A stretch of DNA of 39,208 nucleotides from a virus, in the IMG/VR virus record IMGVR_UViG_3300049847_000301, positions 1-39,208 of that record. One strand, written 5' to 3'. Both the position numbers and the translations under genes were made by a program. Shown in pieces: positions 23,472 to 31,996 of the stretch. Below the pieces are notes generated by a model. That model did no database searches and was not told the origin of the DNA. It saw only the letters and a list, made by a program, of their open reading frames with translations. Positions within the stretch are counted from its first letter, which is position 1. Each line of letters opens with the position of its first letter.

Positions 23472-24169
23472 ATAACTTCCAATACTTTAATCATAGGGAT
23501 GGGGTATGATTTTAACTTTGATACAAATTCCGTATCAGACAGATACATACTCTTTATTTCCTGGAAAGCTTCGTTCGTGTTCTCTTGGAAGCCAGGCATC
23601 ATTTTCTTTGTTGCAGATTCAATGTGGACGGCTTCATTGGGTAATTGCAATATTTTTAAACCAGCCTTAATAGCTCTAAAATTAAAGTCAACGTCATCGA
23701 ATTGGGTTCCTGGCATATCTTTCCGTATACCACCAATAAGATTCAAAACAGATCTTTTTATATAAATCAAACTTGTCGTTGCATGGCAAACGTAATAGGG
23801 TTCTTTTGTTATGCTTGAATTGGCTTGTCTGTATCCAATATGTCCTACCAGTTCGCCATCCGTGACACCGCCAGCATGCTGAATGGTTCCGTCTGGGAAA
23901 AGAAGCCTAAAGCCAAAGATGTCTGCCTTTTCGTAATGGTCTAAAAACGAAGTAAAAGTGTTTTCATTTATAAACACATCATCATCCATCAAGACGACAT
24001 CATTTGAACCATCGGTTTGGGAAAGACCTATATTTATAGCTTCACCCCAAGTCTTGCCTTTTGTTACCAACTTTAAATTTATGGGGAATTGGATATGCCT
24101 TAAATTCTCTATGCAGGTGAAAGCGTGTGTCTTTTTTAATGTTGGGATAATGACATCGATGGTTCTCAA
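23468..24169 (-). CDS. GT2-type glycosyltransferase, 233 aa (TTG start)
   Basis: GT-A fold: IDVIIPTLKK at the start, the metal-binding LMDDDVFIN (D62-D64), PDGTIQHAGGV and the C-terminal FDDVDFNFRAIKAGLKI typical of GT2 enzymes. No membrane segment, so it acts in the cytoplasm. GGGAG precedes the TTG at 24169, which overlaps the upstream stop. It is the first gene of the modification cassette and follows a small head-region protein. Confidence 0.85.
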   Translation of the reverse strand: MRTIDVIIPTLKKTHAFTCIENLRHIQFPINLKLVTKGKTWGEAINIGLSQTDGSNDVVLMDDDVFINENTFTSFLDHYEKADIFGFRLLFPDGTIQHAGGVTDGELVGHIGYRQANSSITKEPYYVCHATTSLIYIKRSVLNLIGGIRKDMPGTQFDDVDFNFRAIKAGLKILQLPNEAVHIESATKKMMPGFQENTNEAFQEIKSMYLSDTEFVSKLKSYPIPMIKVLEVI

Positions 24170-24486
24170 CTGGTTCTCCCTGTTATTGTTTTGAATGGGA
24201 CGTTCTCTTCTCTGTCAAGAAGCTCAAGCAAGAACTTGCTGGCTGTTTCCGAGTCGCCGCTTAATTCTGGGTACTGCTTAACCCACTGAGCATAAGTAAT
24301 TTGAGGAATTCTCGCAACGTGCATTAATTCTTTTGTTTTTGGGTCAAGGTAATATTTAGACCCTGCACGTTTATCAGCATAATTCCATTTGAGTAAGTTC
24401 TCAACGTCCTGGGCTTGGAAGACCCTGAACTTGTCTTTCTTATAATCTATTGCGTGATAGTCATCTTTCTTATTTTTAATAATCAT
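24166..24486 (-). CDS. hypothetical head-region protein, 106 aa
   Basis: A charged soluble protein with aromatic-rich LLKWNYADKRAGSKYYLDP and AQWVKQYPELSG. It has no recognised family and no strong ribosome binding site; the ATG at 24486 comes just after a strong hairpin. It lies between the capsid gene and the cassette, so it may be a minor head or completion protein. Confidence 0.55.
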   Translation of the reverse strand: MIIKNKKDDYHAIDYKKDKFRVFQAQDVENLLKWNYADKRAGSKYYLDPKTKELMHVARIPQITYAQWVKQYPELSGDSETASKFLLELLDREENVPFKTITGRTS

Positions 24487-24499
24487 AGTTTAAAGTGTG

Positions 24500-24537
24500 C
24501 CTCCCAGTGGCCACAGGGGGATACAGCCACCAGGAGG
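24500..24537 (-). terminator. strong hairpin after the capsid gene
   Basis: In the leftward RNA CCTCCTGGTGGC pairs with GGCCACTGGGAGG over 12 bp including two G-U pairs, with a C-rich loop of about 14 nt. The sequence after it is not strongly U-rich, so it may act as a weak terminator, processing site or 3' stabiliser that raises capsid mRNA over downstream genes. Confidence 0.5.
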
Positions 24538-24552
24538 ACTTGGTGATACTTA

Positions 24553-25446
24553 TTAGCTTAGGTTCTTAACAACACCCGATGCTTTTTCGTTCAATACTTC
24601 AAGCGTCACTTCCGATACAATCGAGAATTGACGTGCATCTCCAACAGGTGCGATTTCCTCTTTCTTGATCGGACGGAGGAACGCTTTCCGAAGGGTATCG
24701 GTTTGCAAGCAGAAGATCTGAGAATCCAGGTTATTACCCATAACCGTAGATGTCATAACTTTGAGCGCCCCACCAATACCACCTTGATAAACGTCAACAA
24801 ACAACTTGTAGTCTCCAATGGACGCCATGATGTTGCGAGTCATGCCAGGGAAGTTGGTCGTGTTCGTAAACGCAATCTTCTGGGTTCCACCAGTCAAGAT
24901 CATGTCTGGTTTACCGCCAGCCAACCAAACCGTCTTTAGAAGAGCGTCAAGGATGGTGGATGTTAAGGCTCGGTTTGCCGTTGCAGTTGATTGGTTGGTG
25001 GTGATAAATCCAGCCAAACCTTTCAATTGACGAGCAGTTGCCGAAGCACCAGCAACAGCAGCAGAGTTGACAACGAAAGCATATTCGATGTCGTTGGCCA
25101 ATTCTTTGAATGCCAATTCCGTCTGATACGCTTCTTCACTGGGACGGCCAGCAGCTTCAACCGCCATCTGAGTTCCAGAAATCTTGAACTCATTTTTGAT
25201 GATCTGCGTGTAATTGTTTACACGAGTGGTAACGGTAATCGTTTTGTCTGAGAAAGCAGCTCCTTCAATTGATGCAACAGCAGCAGGCGTTTTGAGAGCC
25301 TGAGTTTGCCATTCATGAAGGGTTGCGTTTGCTCTGCTTGTTTTGGAAGACGACAAGACTGGCGTATCAACAGGTGAAATATTGCTGATAATGTCAATCA
25401 AGTCTTCTCGGTTACCAATCGCTTGGTATGTTTGGTATGTAGCCAT
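24553..25446 (-). CDS. major capsid protein (SU10-type, DUF5309), 297 aa
   Basis: The N-terminus ATYQTYQAIGNREDLIDIIS, followed by ISPVDTPVLSS and ATLHEWQTQALKTP, matches the SU10-like major capsid family with the HK97 fold, and KNEFKISGTQMAVEAAGR is likewise typical. Its length fits a capsid protein without fused protease. It follows the scaffold gene and precedes a strong hairpin, as expected for the most abundant virion product. A good AAGGAG site lies before the ATG. Confidence 0.9.
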   Translation of the reverse strand: MATYQTYQAIGNREDLIDIISNISPVDTPVLSSSKTSRANATLHEWQTQALKTPAAVASIEGAAFSDKTITVTTRVNNYTQIIKNEFKISGTQMAVEAAGRPSEEAYQTELAFKELANDIEYAFVVNSAAVAGASATARQLKGLAGFITTNQSTATANRALTSTILDALLKTVWLAGGKPDMILTGGTQKIAFTNTTNFPGMTRNIMASIGDYKLFVDVYQGGIGGALKVMTSTVMGNNLDSQIFCLQTDTLRKAFLRPIKKEEIAPVGDARQFSIVSEVTLEVLNEKASGVVKNLS

Positions 25447-25458
25447 GGTTAAATCTCC

Positions 25459-26475
25459 TTAGGAAATAGCTTTTTGAAACCTCATTAACTTATAGAGGTC
25501 TTCTGAGCTTCTGGTTTCTTTCCATCGAGATAAGAGTTGGTTATATTTTGATGTTGCATCATCAATATCATCCGAGCTTAAAGAAGAAGGCTGCTGTCCG
25601 CTGTCCATCTTGATAACGGGAAGTTCTGGCCGAACCTTAACTTCTGGCACAGGCTGTTTAGCGGGTACGCTTTTATTTGCAATGCCCTCTCTCGCCTTAA
25701 GCCTAAAGAAAAGTTCTTTTGCTCCTTCAATCGTATCGTAATGTTCTTGCATGGCAGGATCGCTGATCTTCGATATGTGTTCTTCTATGGCTGGCAAATA
25801 ATCTAAGAAATCAGAAAAACCTTCTGCTTTCAATTCATTCGCCACCTTATTTCTGTTCGTCTCAAAAACCACAGGGTTTAGTTGTTCTGCCCTGGCTTCC
25901 AGAGCATTGATGCGGTTTAACAATTGACCAATAAAATTATCAGGATTATCCGTTGGAACTTCCGTTCTCGGATTCCGATCAATTTTAACAGGTTCACTGT
26001 TTTGCATCCGTTTTCGCTCTTCTGCCAATTCACGACGTTGACGCCCTATATCTTGAGCCACATTATCGAAATGACTTTTCAATTGGACTCGTTTTTTAAA
26101 CTCGTCAAATGAAACGACTTCTTCTTTCTCGTCTACTTTGATACGTGATTTCAATTTATCAAGAGGGATCTTGTGTTTCTCAAGAATATCCTCAAGAAAA
26201 TACTCTTCGGACTCGACAGGCTCCGCTGGAATCACTTCTTCTTTCTTTTCTTCAACCAATTCAGACTTGATTTTGTCCGTATTCGATGGAGCCTCTTTTT
26301 TGACGCTCTCAGGGAATAATCGTTCAGTCACGCTGATTTTTGGTTCGTCTTGTTTAGGGACTTCACTTACAACTTCTACAGGGACAGGAGGTTTAATGCC
26401 AGCCTTCCGATCCGCTATCTGGGACTCAAGCGACTCTGGTTGAGAGGTAGCTTGTGCTGCTTGTTTTTTAGCCAT
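25459..26475 (-). CDS. scaffolding protein, 338 aa
   Basis: Acidic, Glu/Lys-rich and mostly helical with a Pro-rich N-terminus, a coiled-coil centre (RQRRELAEERKRMQ; LLNRINALEARAEQL) and a C-terminal helix. This composition and its place between portal and capsid are typical of scaffold proteins. I place the start at ATG 26475 (MAKKQAAQAT), six to nine bases after AAGGAGGG; the longer frame from 26538 overlaps the preceding gene. No protease motif is seen. Confidence 0.75.
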   Translation of the reverse strand: MAKKQAAQATSQPESLESQIADRKAGIKPPVPVEVVSEVPKQDEPKISVTERLFPESVKKEAPSNTDKIKSELVEEKKEEVIPAEPVESEEYFLEDILEKHKIPLDKLKSRIKVDEKEEVVSFDEFKKRVQLKSHFDNVAQDIGRQRRELAEERKRMQNSEPVKIDRNPRTEVPTDNPDNFIGQLLNRINALEARAEQLNPVVFETNRNKVANELKAEGFSDFLDYLPAIEEHISKISDPAMQEHYDTIEGAKELFFRLKAREGIANKSVPAKQPVPEVKVRPELPVIKMDSGQQPSSLSSDDIDDATSKYNQLLSRWKETRSSEDLYKLMRFQKAIS

Positions 26476-26491
26476 ACTTAACTCGCCCTCC

Positions 26492-26782
26492 TTAAGGGTT
26501 GGAGATTTCCTGCAAAGCTTTTGCGGCCAATCGGCCATCTTGGATCAAACGGTCAAGAACTTCTTTTGGTTCTTGGGAAGCCAAATACATCTGCTGAGCT
26601 TTCATCCGGTCTTCTTCTGTTTTGGCGTTTTTAAGAGTTATTAGAGCCCGATCATTCAATGCACCAAGCAAATTCTCGGATATCCATTTCCATTGTTCCG
26701 ATGAAGAAACGTCACTCGCCGTGATACCAACAGATATTCTGTGATGCAAATAATCCAATTCTTGGTTTGTTAAATTATCCAT
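26492..26782 (-). CDS. hypothetical protein between portal and scaffold, 96 aa
   Basis: A helical, acidic protein (LTNQELDYLHHRISVGI; AKTEEDRMKAQQMYLASQE) in a TAATG overlap with the portal gene. Small helical proteins at this place often assist head assembly, but I do not recognise the family. Confidence 0.6.
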   Translation of the reverse strand: MDNLTNQELDYLHHRISVGITASDVSSSEQWKWISENLLGALNDRALITLKNAKTEEDRMKAQQMYLASQEPKEVLDRLIQDGRLAAKALQEISNP

Positions 26783-28728
26783 TAAATAACCCCCGGAGCC
26801 ATTGGGCTCATCTGACTTATTGAAGAACCTGCGTCTTGAATATTACCTGTCTGGCTTGCAACGCCTGGAACCCCGCCTTCTTTCGGAACCGGAGGTTGGG
26901 CCTGCAATTTGAATTCTTCTACGTTCTTATGACCCATAATCGGAAGAATCAAATCGAATACCTTGGTTGGGTTTGCAAACATGGCTTCTTGGATAGGGAC
27001 AATTTGAAGTTGTACCAGTTGGGCCATGCTTGCGTTGTACTGGTTCATCCGATCAAGCAAAAGAAGGTACTTGTTCATTTGGGCTTGCTTATTGACACCA
27101 ATATTCACGCTGAGATCGAAGTCGCCTTGGATCAAGTCTTTGGCTGGCATATCATCGTCGCCAGACTCCCACCCCAAAGTTCGCCCTGTCACCATATTTA
27201 TGAACTCATCGGAAGCATAAGTCTGTTCAAGCCTTAGAAGCAATTGCAAGGCGGGTAGGATACCCGTATAAGCAATATTCTTAAGAACAAAGGCAATCTT
27301 CTTATTGGCGTTTGCAAGCTGTTGAGTCTCACCAGTGGCTGTTCCATCATTACTGGAAGATCCAAGCAGGTTTGGCGGCAAACCGTTCTCATAATAATCC
27401 TGATCTGTTCTTGCTTGAGAATGGGCTCCAACCAAAGACGAATTTGAAGATGGTATTTCATGGATTGCTTGATCCGCTGGGCCGTCCCCAATAACATAAC
27501 CACCAATCCGTCTCTGTGTTAAGGACATCAAGTCAACATTGGCTTCACGGTTAATATAGACAGTTTTACGAAGATCTCTTGCAACAGCTTCTCTCTCTTG
27601 GTTACGCTGAGCATTGGTTTCTTGTTGCAAAGATTCCGTGATCTGGGGATACGATTTACCTCTCAAACGATGTGGCTCTGGATAGGCTTCTCCAAGTACG
27701 AAAGGAGGACGGTTGTATTCAAATTCAGAGAATTTGTAAGGGAGGCTGTTCTCTTCCCAACCACGGCCCACCACCGACGGCCCCATCGCATCACCAAGAA
27801 GAATGTAAGAACAAGACTGTAACCCTTCATCCTCATAAGGCAAGAAATCCCATACCTCATAAACCCAGATTTCGTCTTGAGCCCTGACATTACTGGACGT
27901 TTTGAATGGGCTCCCATAATCGATATCACGTTGATACTTGACAGAATCAGAACCAGGAGAGTTTTGAATCTGACCAAAAGAATCAACATTCTTATAGCCC
28001 ATCTTTTTTAGTTGGTCTTTGGTTCGTTTGTATTTATGAATAATGGGATGAGAATAATAATCTTTCCAAGTCGCTTTTGGAGAAAACAAAATATCCTCAG
28101 GAGGAATACATTCAAATCTTGGTTCGTACTTATCAACGACTTCTCTTTCTTTCTCGATGGCGTAATCAACCACTGTCCCATCAAGCAAAACAACTTGTTC
28201 TGGTATCTGCTCTTTAATCTTTTTGGTTTTTATTCTTGGGTAAACCTTGAAAACGCAATAGGTGGTTTTAATGGCGTCTATAACCCCTTCATAAAGCTCT
28301 TTATAGAAATCTATCGGATGGGAATTGAGCCTGTAATTAAGAATGGCCTTTACCGCTTGCTTCGTGTTCTCAGGAAGCGACTTGTAAGACTGGACTCCGC
28401 ATATCTCTTCTGGGTCGAAAAAGAAAGCTTCTATAATATCGACAGCGATCCGCTGAATATTGGTGTAGGTCTTCGGGATAAACAAACGGGGAGCCCCAAG
28501 GTAATCAGACCATTTACGCTCTTCCGCTGAGAACTTACCGTCGTAAAGATCCATATCTTTCGACATTCGGGTGAGCATAATATCATGAAGCGTTCTTGCT
28601 GAATCATACAGAGACTTGCCTTGACCCAGTATAAAATCATCATTTATCGTTATCTTCTGTTCGTCTTTCTTAACTTCTTCTTTTACGTTGGATTTGATCG
28701 TATCGATATCTTCTTTTAGTTCAGACAC
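26782..28728 (-). CDS. portal protein, 648 aa (GTG start)
   Basis: Forms the dodecameric ring at one capsid vertex through which DNA passes. Its position (TerL, portal, scaffold, capsid) and length fit. Supporting stretches are FIPKTYTNIQRIAVDIIEAFF, RFECIPPEDILFSPKATWKDYYS, and NAQRNQEREAVARDLRKTVY followed by the long helical C-terminus, a pattern shared by portals of short-tailed phages. GGGAGG lies six bases before the GTG at 28728, inside the TerL stop region. The Gly/Pro-rich end is probably disordered. Confidence 0.8.
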   Translation of the reverse strand: MSELKEDIDTIKSNVKEEVKKDEQKITINDDFILGQGKSLYDSARTLHDIMLTRMSKDMDLYDGKFSAEERKWSDYLGAPRLFIPKTYTNIQRIAVDIIEAFFFDPEEICGVQSYKSLPENTKQAVKAILNYRLNSHPIDFYKELYEGVIDAIKTTYCVFKVYPRIKTKKIKEQIPEQVVLLDGTVVDYAIEKEREVVDKYEPRFECIPPEDILFSPKATWKDYYSHPIIHKYKRTKDQLKKMGYKNVDSFGQIQNSPGSDSVKYQRDIDYGSPFKTSSNVRAQDEIWVYEVWDFLPYEDEGLQSCSYILLGDAMGPSVVGRGWEENSLPYKFSEFEYNRPPFVLGEAYPEPHRLRGKSYPQITESLQQETNAQRNQEREAVARDLRKTVYINREANVDLMSLTQRRIGGYVIGDGPADQAIHEIPSSNSSLVGAHSQARTDQDYYENGLPPNLLGSSSNDGTATGETQQLANANKKIAFVLKNIAYTGILPALQLLLRLEQTYASDEFINMVTGRTLGWESGDDDMPAKDLIQGDFDLSVNIGVNKQAQMNKYLLLLDRMNQYNASMAQLVQLQIVPIQEAMFANPTKVFDLILPIMGHKNVEEFKLQAQPPVPKEGGVPGVASQTGNIQDAGSSISQMSPMAPGVI

Positions 28729-30388
28729 ACATGGCCTCCCAATCTGGAATTTGCGGTTGCGGGTTATTCTCTACCAGCGGATACCATCGGATCTTGTTCT
28801 GTAAGATATAGCGGACACAAGCGTGATGATCGTGCATCCCTTCTTGTATCTTATCCTTTTGACCACGAATGTCTTCATTAACGTATGTATCGCGTTGCAT
28901 TGTCTTCATGGACTTAATAAGAAGCTGATTCTCAGGTCTGTCCATAATAAAAAATCTGGGCTTGTTCAAAGAACCTGTGACTTTAAGCAAATCTTTAATA
29001 ACTTGAACCCCAGCGGCGATAGATCCTTGGTACTTATCGCCTTTGCGGGCTCGGAAAAATGGGTTCGGATTCTGGGTACACAACTTGAATATATTCAACC
29101 CGGAGAACGCTGTAATACTCGAATCAGAAGATGGGTCGAATACACTAAAACTCATCCGTTTCCCTTTCAACAACTCCTTAACATCGTCTCTCATCTGCTT
29201 TATATCAGAATCCTTTTTGTAGCAAGTGTCAACGTAAAAGTTGCCTTCCCTATCCATAAAACAAAGTGCCATGCAAGAATCTTTGACCATATGCGGGTCT
29301 ACACCCAAGAAACCAAGATACTCCAAATTCGGGCATCCGTCTTTATGGCTCGAAGATCCACCGCAATTACATCCCGTCTCAAACGGAGCGATAACATGCA
29401 AATCTCGCTTAAACAGACCACTGTAAACCAGACCCGACAAAGATATAAATTCACCCAACAGCCGCATCTTCTTCTCTTCGTAAGAACCGATCCCTTTCAT
29501 AATCTCGTTCAAACTCGCTACACTCGAATACGGGTTCGCTACACTCACAAACTGGAAATAATCTATCGTGTCGTCACCAGCCAAAAACTTGCTGTATATC
29601 TCCTCGTAAACCCATGAGATCCCATTCACAGGCGTCATAGATAGAATCACATCAAAATCTTCTGCCGTTACCATCCTCATCAAATTCTCTTTGTAAACTT
29701 CATGGAACGGCTCTTCATCAAATACAACCAAATCTCTTGCAGGGCCACCAAACGATGCCAAATCCTGCTTGTTACTCATAAACTCGATCGTTCCTAACAA
29801 CTGACCTCGTTCCTTGAAATATAGTGTGGACTCACCTGCAACCCACGACTTGCTCCAATCTCCGTCCAACAAGTATTCCTTGGGTGCCAATTCCCTGAAC
29901 TTCGGAAGAAGGTTCTTAACAACATCGTTCTCCCAATCAAACCCAACCACACGGACATGCTGCGGCCTTGTTCGCTTCCATCTCCGTTCCGGTAACTTAT
30001 ACTTATAATAACTTGGCTTCGTTTCATCAAAACAGTAAGGCAACTTGCCCGTCGCCTTGATTATCGCCTCTATAACCGCTGAATAACTCTTACTACTCTG
30101 GTTCCCACCACTCGCTAACCGGATCTTCTTACTCGATAAATGAAAGTTTAAACTACCATCCAACTTCTGCGGTATATCGTCTGGCTTTAACCACCTATGC
30201 AAAAATTCTCGCCGACTTATATCTATCTCACCTGTGATCGGCTGGTAATACCAAAATGGGTTCGACTTAATAACAGACTCAACTACACTCTTCGTCTCTT
30301 CGTAAAGCTTCCTTAACTTCTCACGCTCCTCTATCATCTCGGCCCGACTCATTAACTCGATCTTCTTCCTGGGTCGCCCTGTCTTCAT
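28721..30388 (-). CDS. terL: terminase large subunit, 555 aa
   Basis: The packaging motor and nuclease. The ATPase P-loop is ASGGNQSSKS (residues 92-101), unusual in having Ser before the Lys; Walker B with catalytic Glu is DLVVFDEEP. The RNase H-like nuclease shows GVDPH (D364), FDPSSD (D418) and MHDHHACVRY (D520). A short Cys/His insertion, CNCGG...H...C (C340, C342, H348, C352), lies just before the nuclease and could bind zinc. The start at 30388 follows CGGAG. The usual small subunit is not adjacent; the HTH protein at 31317 is the best candidate. Confidence 0.9.
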   Translation of the reverse strand: MKTGRPRKKIELMSRAEMIEEREKLRKLYEETKSVVESVIKSNPFWYYQPITGEIDISRREFLHRWLKPDDIPQKLDGSLNFHLSSKKIRLASGGNQSSKSYSAVIEAIIKATGKLPYCFDETKPSYYKYKLPERRWKRTRPQHVRVVGFDWENDVVKNLLPKFRELAPKEYLLDGDWSKSWVAGESTLYFKERGQLLGTIEFMSNKQDLASFGGPARDLVVFDEEPFHEVYKENLMRMVTAEDFDVILSMTPVNGISWVYEEIYSKFLAGDDTIDYFQFVSVANPYSSVASLNEIMKGIGSYEEKKMRLLGEFISLSGLVYSGLFKRDLHVIAPFETGCNCGGSSSHKDGCPNLEYLGFLGVDPHMVKDSCMALCFMDREGNFYVDTCYKKDSDIKQMRDDVKELLKGKRMSFSVFDPSSDSSITAFSGLNIFKLCTQNPNPFFRARKGDKYQGSIAAGVQVIKDLLKVTGSLNKPRFFIMDRPENQLLIKSMKTMQRDTYVNEDIRGQKDKIQEGMHDHHACVRYILQNKIRWYPLVENNPQPQIPDWEAMCV

Positions 30389-30410
30389 ATCACTCCGTTA
30401 CCATCAAATC

Positions 30411-30632
30411 TTATTTACCCACATCGTTCCAAACTCTCGTTCCTCTAAAATCTAACATCTTCTTAATCAATATCGAGTTGATCTCTTCCTGCAAACCCAA
30501 ACTAATCACAACCAACAATAAACCCTTCACAGTCTCATTCTTCTCACAGGGGTCGTTCTTAACAATATCCTTCTCCAACCCCAAACTCTTTATAACCCAT
30601 ACCAATGCCCTCACAGTCTCACTACGTTGCAT
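30411..30632 (-). CDS. small protein with internal duplication, 73 aa
   Basis: Two related 24-residue units are visible, ETVRALVWVIKSLGLEKDI and ETVKGLLLVVISLGLQEEI, each an amphipathic or weakly hydrophobic helix. The ATG at 30632 overlaps the lipoprotein stop (TAATG); an upstream in-frame TTG is unsupported. It lies just before TerL. Function unknown; a membrane-associated helical hairpin is possible. Confidence 0.6.
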   Translation of the reverse strand: MQRSETVRALVWVIKSLGLEKDIVKNDPCEKNETVKGLLLVVISLGLQEEINSILIKKMLDFRGTRVWNDVGK

Positions 30633-30883
30633 TATTTCATGAAGTTTGGACAAATACAGCCATCCACCATACTCTTGATCTGGCTACGGGTCTTCTGTAT
30701 CTCGTCCCGAATAGCCTTTACCTGCTCTACTGCCAAATTGTCATGCCGATCAATCATCTCCAATATCTCACTCGGAGTCAGCTCAACCTTGAATTCACCC
30801 GGCTTATCCTCAGGCTTCACAACAGCCATCTTCGCACATCCACCCAGAATAACCACAACCAGTAGCATAACTATATTTTTCAT
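30632..30883 (-). CDS. small outer-membrane-type lipoprotein, 83 aa
   Basis: MKNIVMLLVVVILGGC is a short lipoprotein signal with lipobox LGGC. The remainder is a charged helix (PSEILEMIDRHDNLAVEQVKAI and onward) ending with two Cys (GCICP). It could be an o-spanin-like lysis protein or a superinfection-exclusion lipoprotein. Lysis genes are far away, so neither is certain. AAGGAGGG lies 23 nt before the ATG, with a 16-nt hairpin between, which folding would bring close. Confidence 0.65.
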   Translation of the reverse strand: MKNIVMLLVVVILGGCAKMAVVKPEDKPGEFKVELTPSEILEMIDRHDNLAVEQVKAIRDEIQKTRSQIKSMVDGCICPNFMK

Positions 30884-31316
30884 GTCTATTAGTAGATTAA
30901 AATCTACCCTCCTTGTAAACAACTTTTTGTTTTTTTCGGAAAATTTACCATGGGACTCCTATCGGTTTTCTCACATTTACCAGGGGAATCTTTTTTTTCT
31001 TGTATATATTTGGAAAGAGCTTTTTATATTTTTTGTGGTTATTGGGGGAAGACTTTTTGTTTTTCTCGTGTATATTGGGGGAAGTATATATATATTCATA
31101 GGGGGTATCAGTCCTCCCTCCCCTACCCCTTCTACTCCATAACATTAAAAATATTCAGGCTGAACCGTGTTTGATTTAACTTCTGATAATCTACATTCTG
31201 TTTTATTCACAAAAACGTTCTTATGCTTTGGTATCAACCATTTTCATAGTGGTATTTGAATTTTTGGTGTGTTATTGTTTTGGTAGGTTATAACTAGCAG
31301 TCAAAATAGTTGATAA
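30884..31316. other. intergenic region with 33-bp imperfect repeats and a purine tract
   Basis: No convincing gene. Between about 30944 and 31090 lie four imperfect units of about 33 bp (30, 33 and 33 bp apart) with GGGG(G)AA cores at 30983, 31012, 31044 and 31077 and T-rich remainders. All frames on both strands show an 11-residue periodicity, which is a consequence of the repeat. At 31111-31138 is a nearly pure pyrimidine tract (purine on the minus strand). The hairpin GTAGATTAAAATCTAC is at 30892-30907. The late-operon promoter may lie here, but I see no consensus pair. The palindrome TTGATAATCAA overlaps the HTH gene stop at about 31310-31320. Confidence 0.55.
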
Positions 31317-31847
31317 TCAATCTATCATTTTCTTGTCAAGCTCTTCTAAACGTTTTTGAATATCGTCCATTTTTGTATTCGCAACGTCTATGATATTTTG
31401 ATGGTTGCTATCCTTCCTATTGTCCATCAATGTTGCTTTATCCACGTTAATTGCACTGATCATAGTTAATTGATATGCGTTCATATCGTCTAGTTTTTCA
31501 TCGGAGATTTTATTTTGACTCCTATAGGCATTTCCGAGCATCATTCCCTGCAACGATCTTTTTACCTTATCTACTTGATCTTGTGCGATTATCTCAATCT
31601 TCTCATTCTGAATAATCTGATACACAGTAGACCTTGCAATATGTTCGGATCTTGATATTTCAGAAGGATTTAACCCTGCCTGATGAAGTGATTTAATAGC
31701 TATTTTTTGAGCGTTGGTATATCTGTTTCCTCGTAATTTGGTGATTTTTACGGGTGATATTCTACGTTTATTGATAGGCGGTTTTTCAGGTATTTGAGGA
31801 TTTTGATTATTATCGTTTTGAGTGTTTGACACATTGATTGAGTTCAT
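31317..31847 (-). CDS. helix-turn-helix protein, terminase-small-subunit-like, 176 aa
   Basis: After an Asn/Pro-rich disordered start, residues about 44-80 (NAQKIAIKSLHQAGLNPSEI then ARSTVYQIIQNEK) form a resolvase/IS-type helix-turn-helix. The C-terminal half is a helical oligomer ending in a coiled coil (DIQKRLEELDKKMID). This HTH-plus-helix layout and its place upstream of TerL fit a small terminase subunit. A regulator is equally possible, because repeats of AAAATAGTTG lie on both sides of the gene. There is no ribosome binding site, and the -10 box sits so close to the ATG that the mRNA should be leaderless. Confidence 0.6.
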   Translation of the reverse strand: MNSINVSNTQNDNNQNPQIPEKPPINKRRISPVKITKLRGNRYTNAQKIAIKSLHQAGLNPSEISRSEHIARSTVYQIIQNEKIEIIAQDQVDKVKRSLQGMMLGNAYRSQNKISDEKLDDMNAYQLTMISAINVDKATLMDNRKDSNHQNIIDVANTKMDDIQKRLEELDKKMID

Positions 31848-31854
31848 TGTTTAG

Positions 31855-31883
31855 ATTTTAGGCGTTAAACGGTTAAAAATCAA
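31855..31883 (-). promoter_or_regulatory. promoter giving a leaderless mRNA
   Basis: On the minus strand TTGATT (31878-31883), 17 bp, TAAAAT (31855-31860), then seven bases before the ATG at 31847. The predicted start falls on or next to the A of the start codon. No Shine-Dalgarno is present, consistent with leaderless translation, as known for the lambda cI repressor message. The direct repeat GTTAA-ACG-GTTAA lies in the spacer and could be an operator. Confidence 0.5.
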
Positions 31884-31996
31884 TATCAATTATATAAAGC
31901 AGCGCTTATTGTTAGATATGGGGATGATCCCGTAAAAAACAATTTGGCTTAATTATGATGAATCGAGGCGTGAACTTGTTTATTCCCTGTTTGAGC

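Noticed and set aside
28823-29617. Rightward ORF of 264 codons
   Set aside because: Antisense to the terminase gene, whose motifs are clear; no start signals.
30944-31105. Possible CRISPR array
   Set aside because: Units are imperfect, spacing varies, there are no unique spacers of regular length and no cas genes.
30945-31145. Leftward ORF of 66 codons (and a 40-codon frame beside it)
   Set aside because: Its apparent 11-residue repeat arises from the 33-bp DNA repeat and appears in other frames and on the other strand as well; no suitably placed ribosome binding site.
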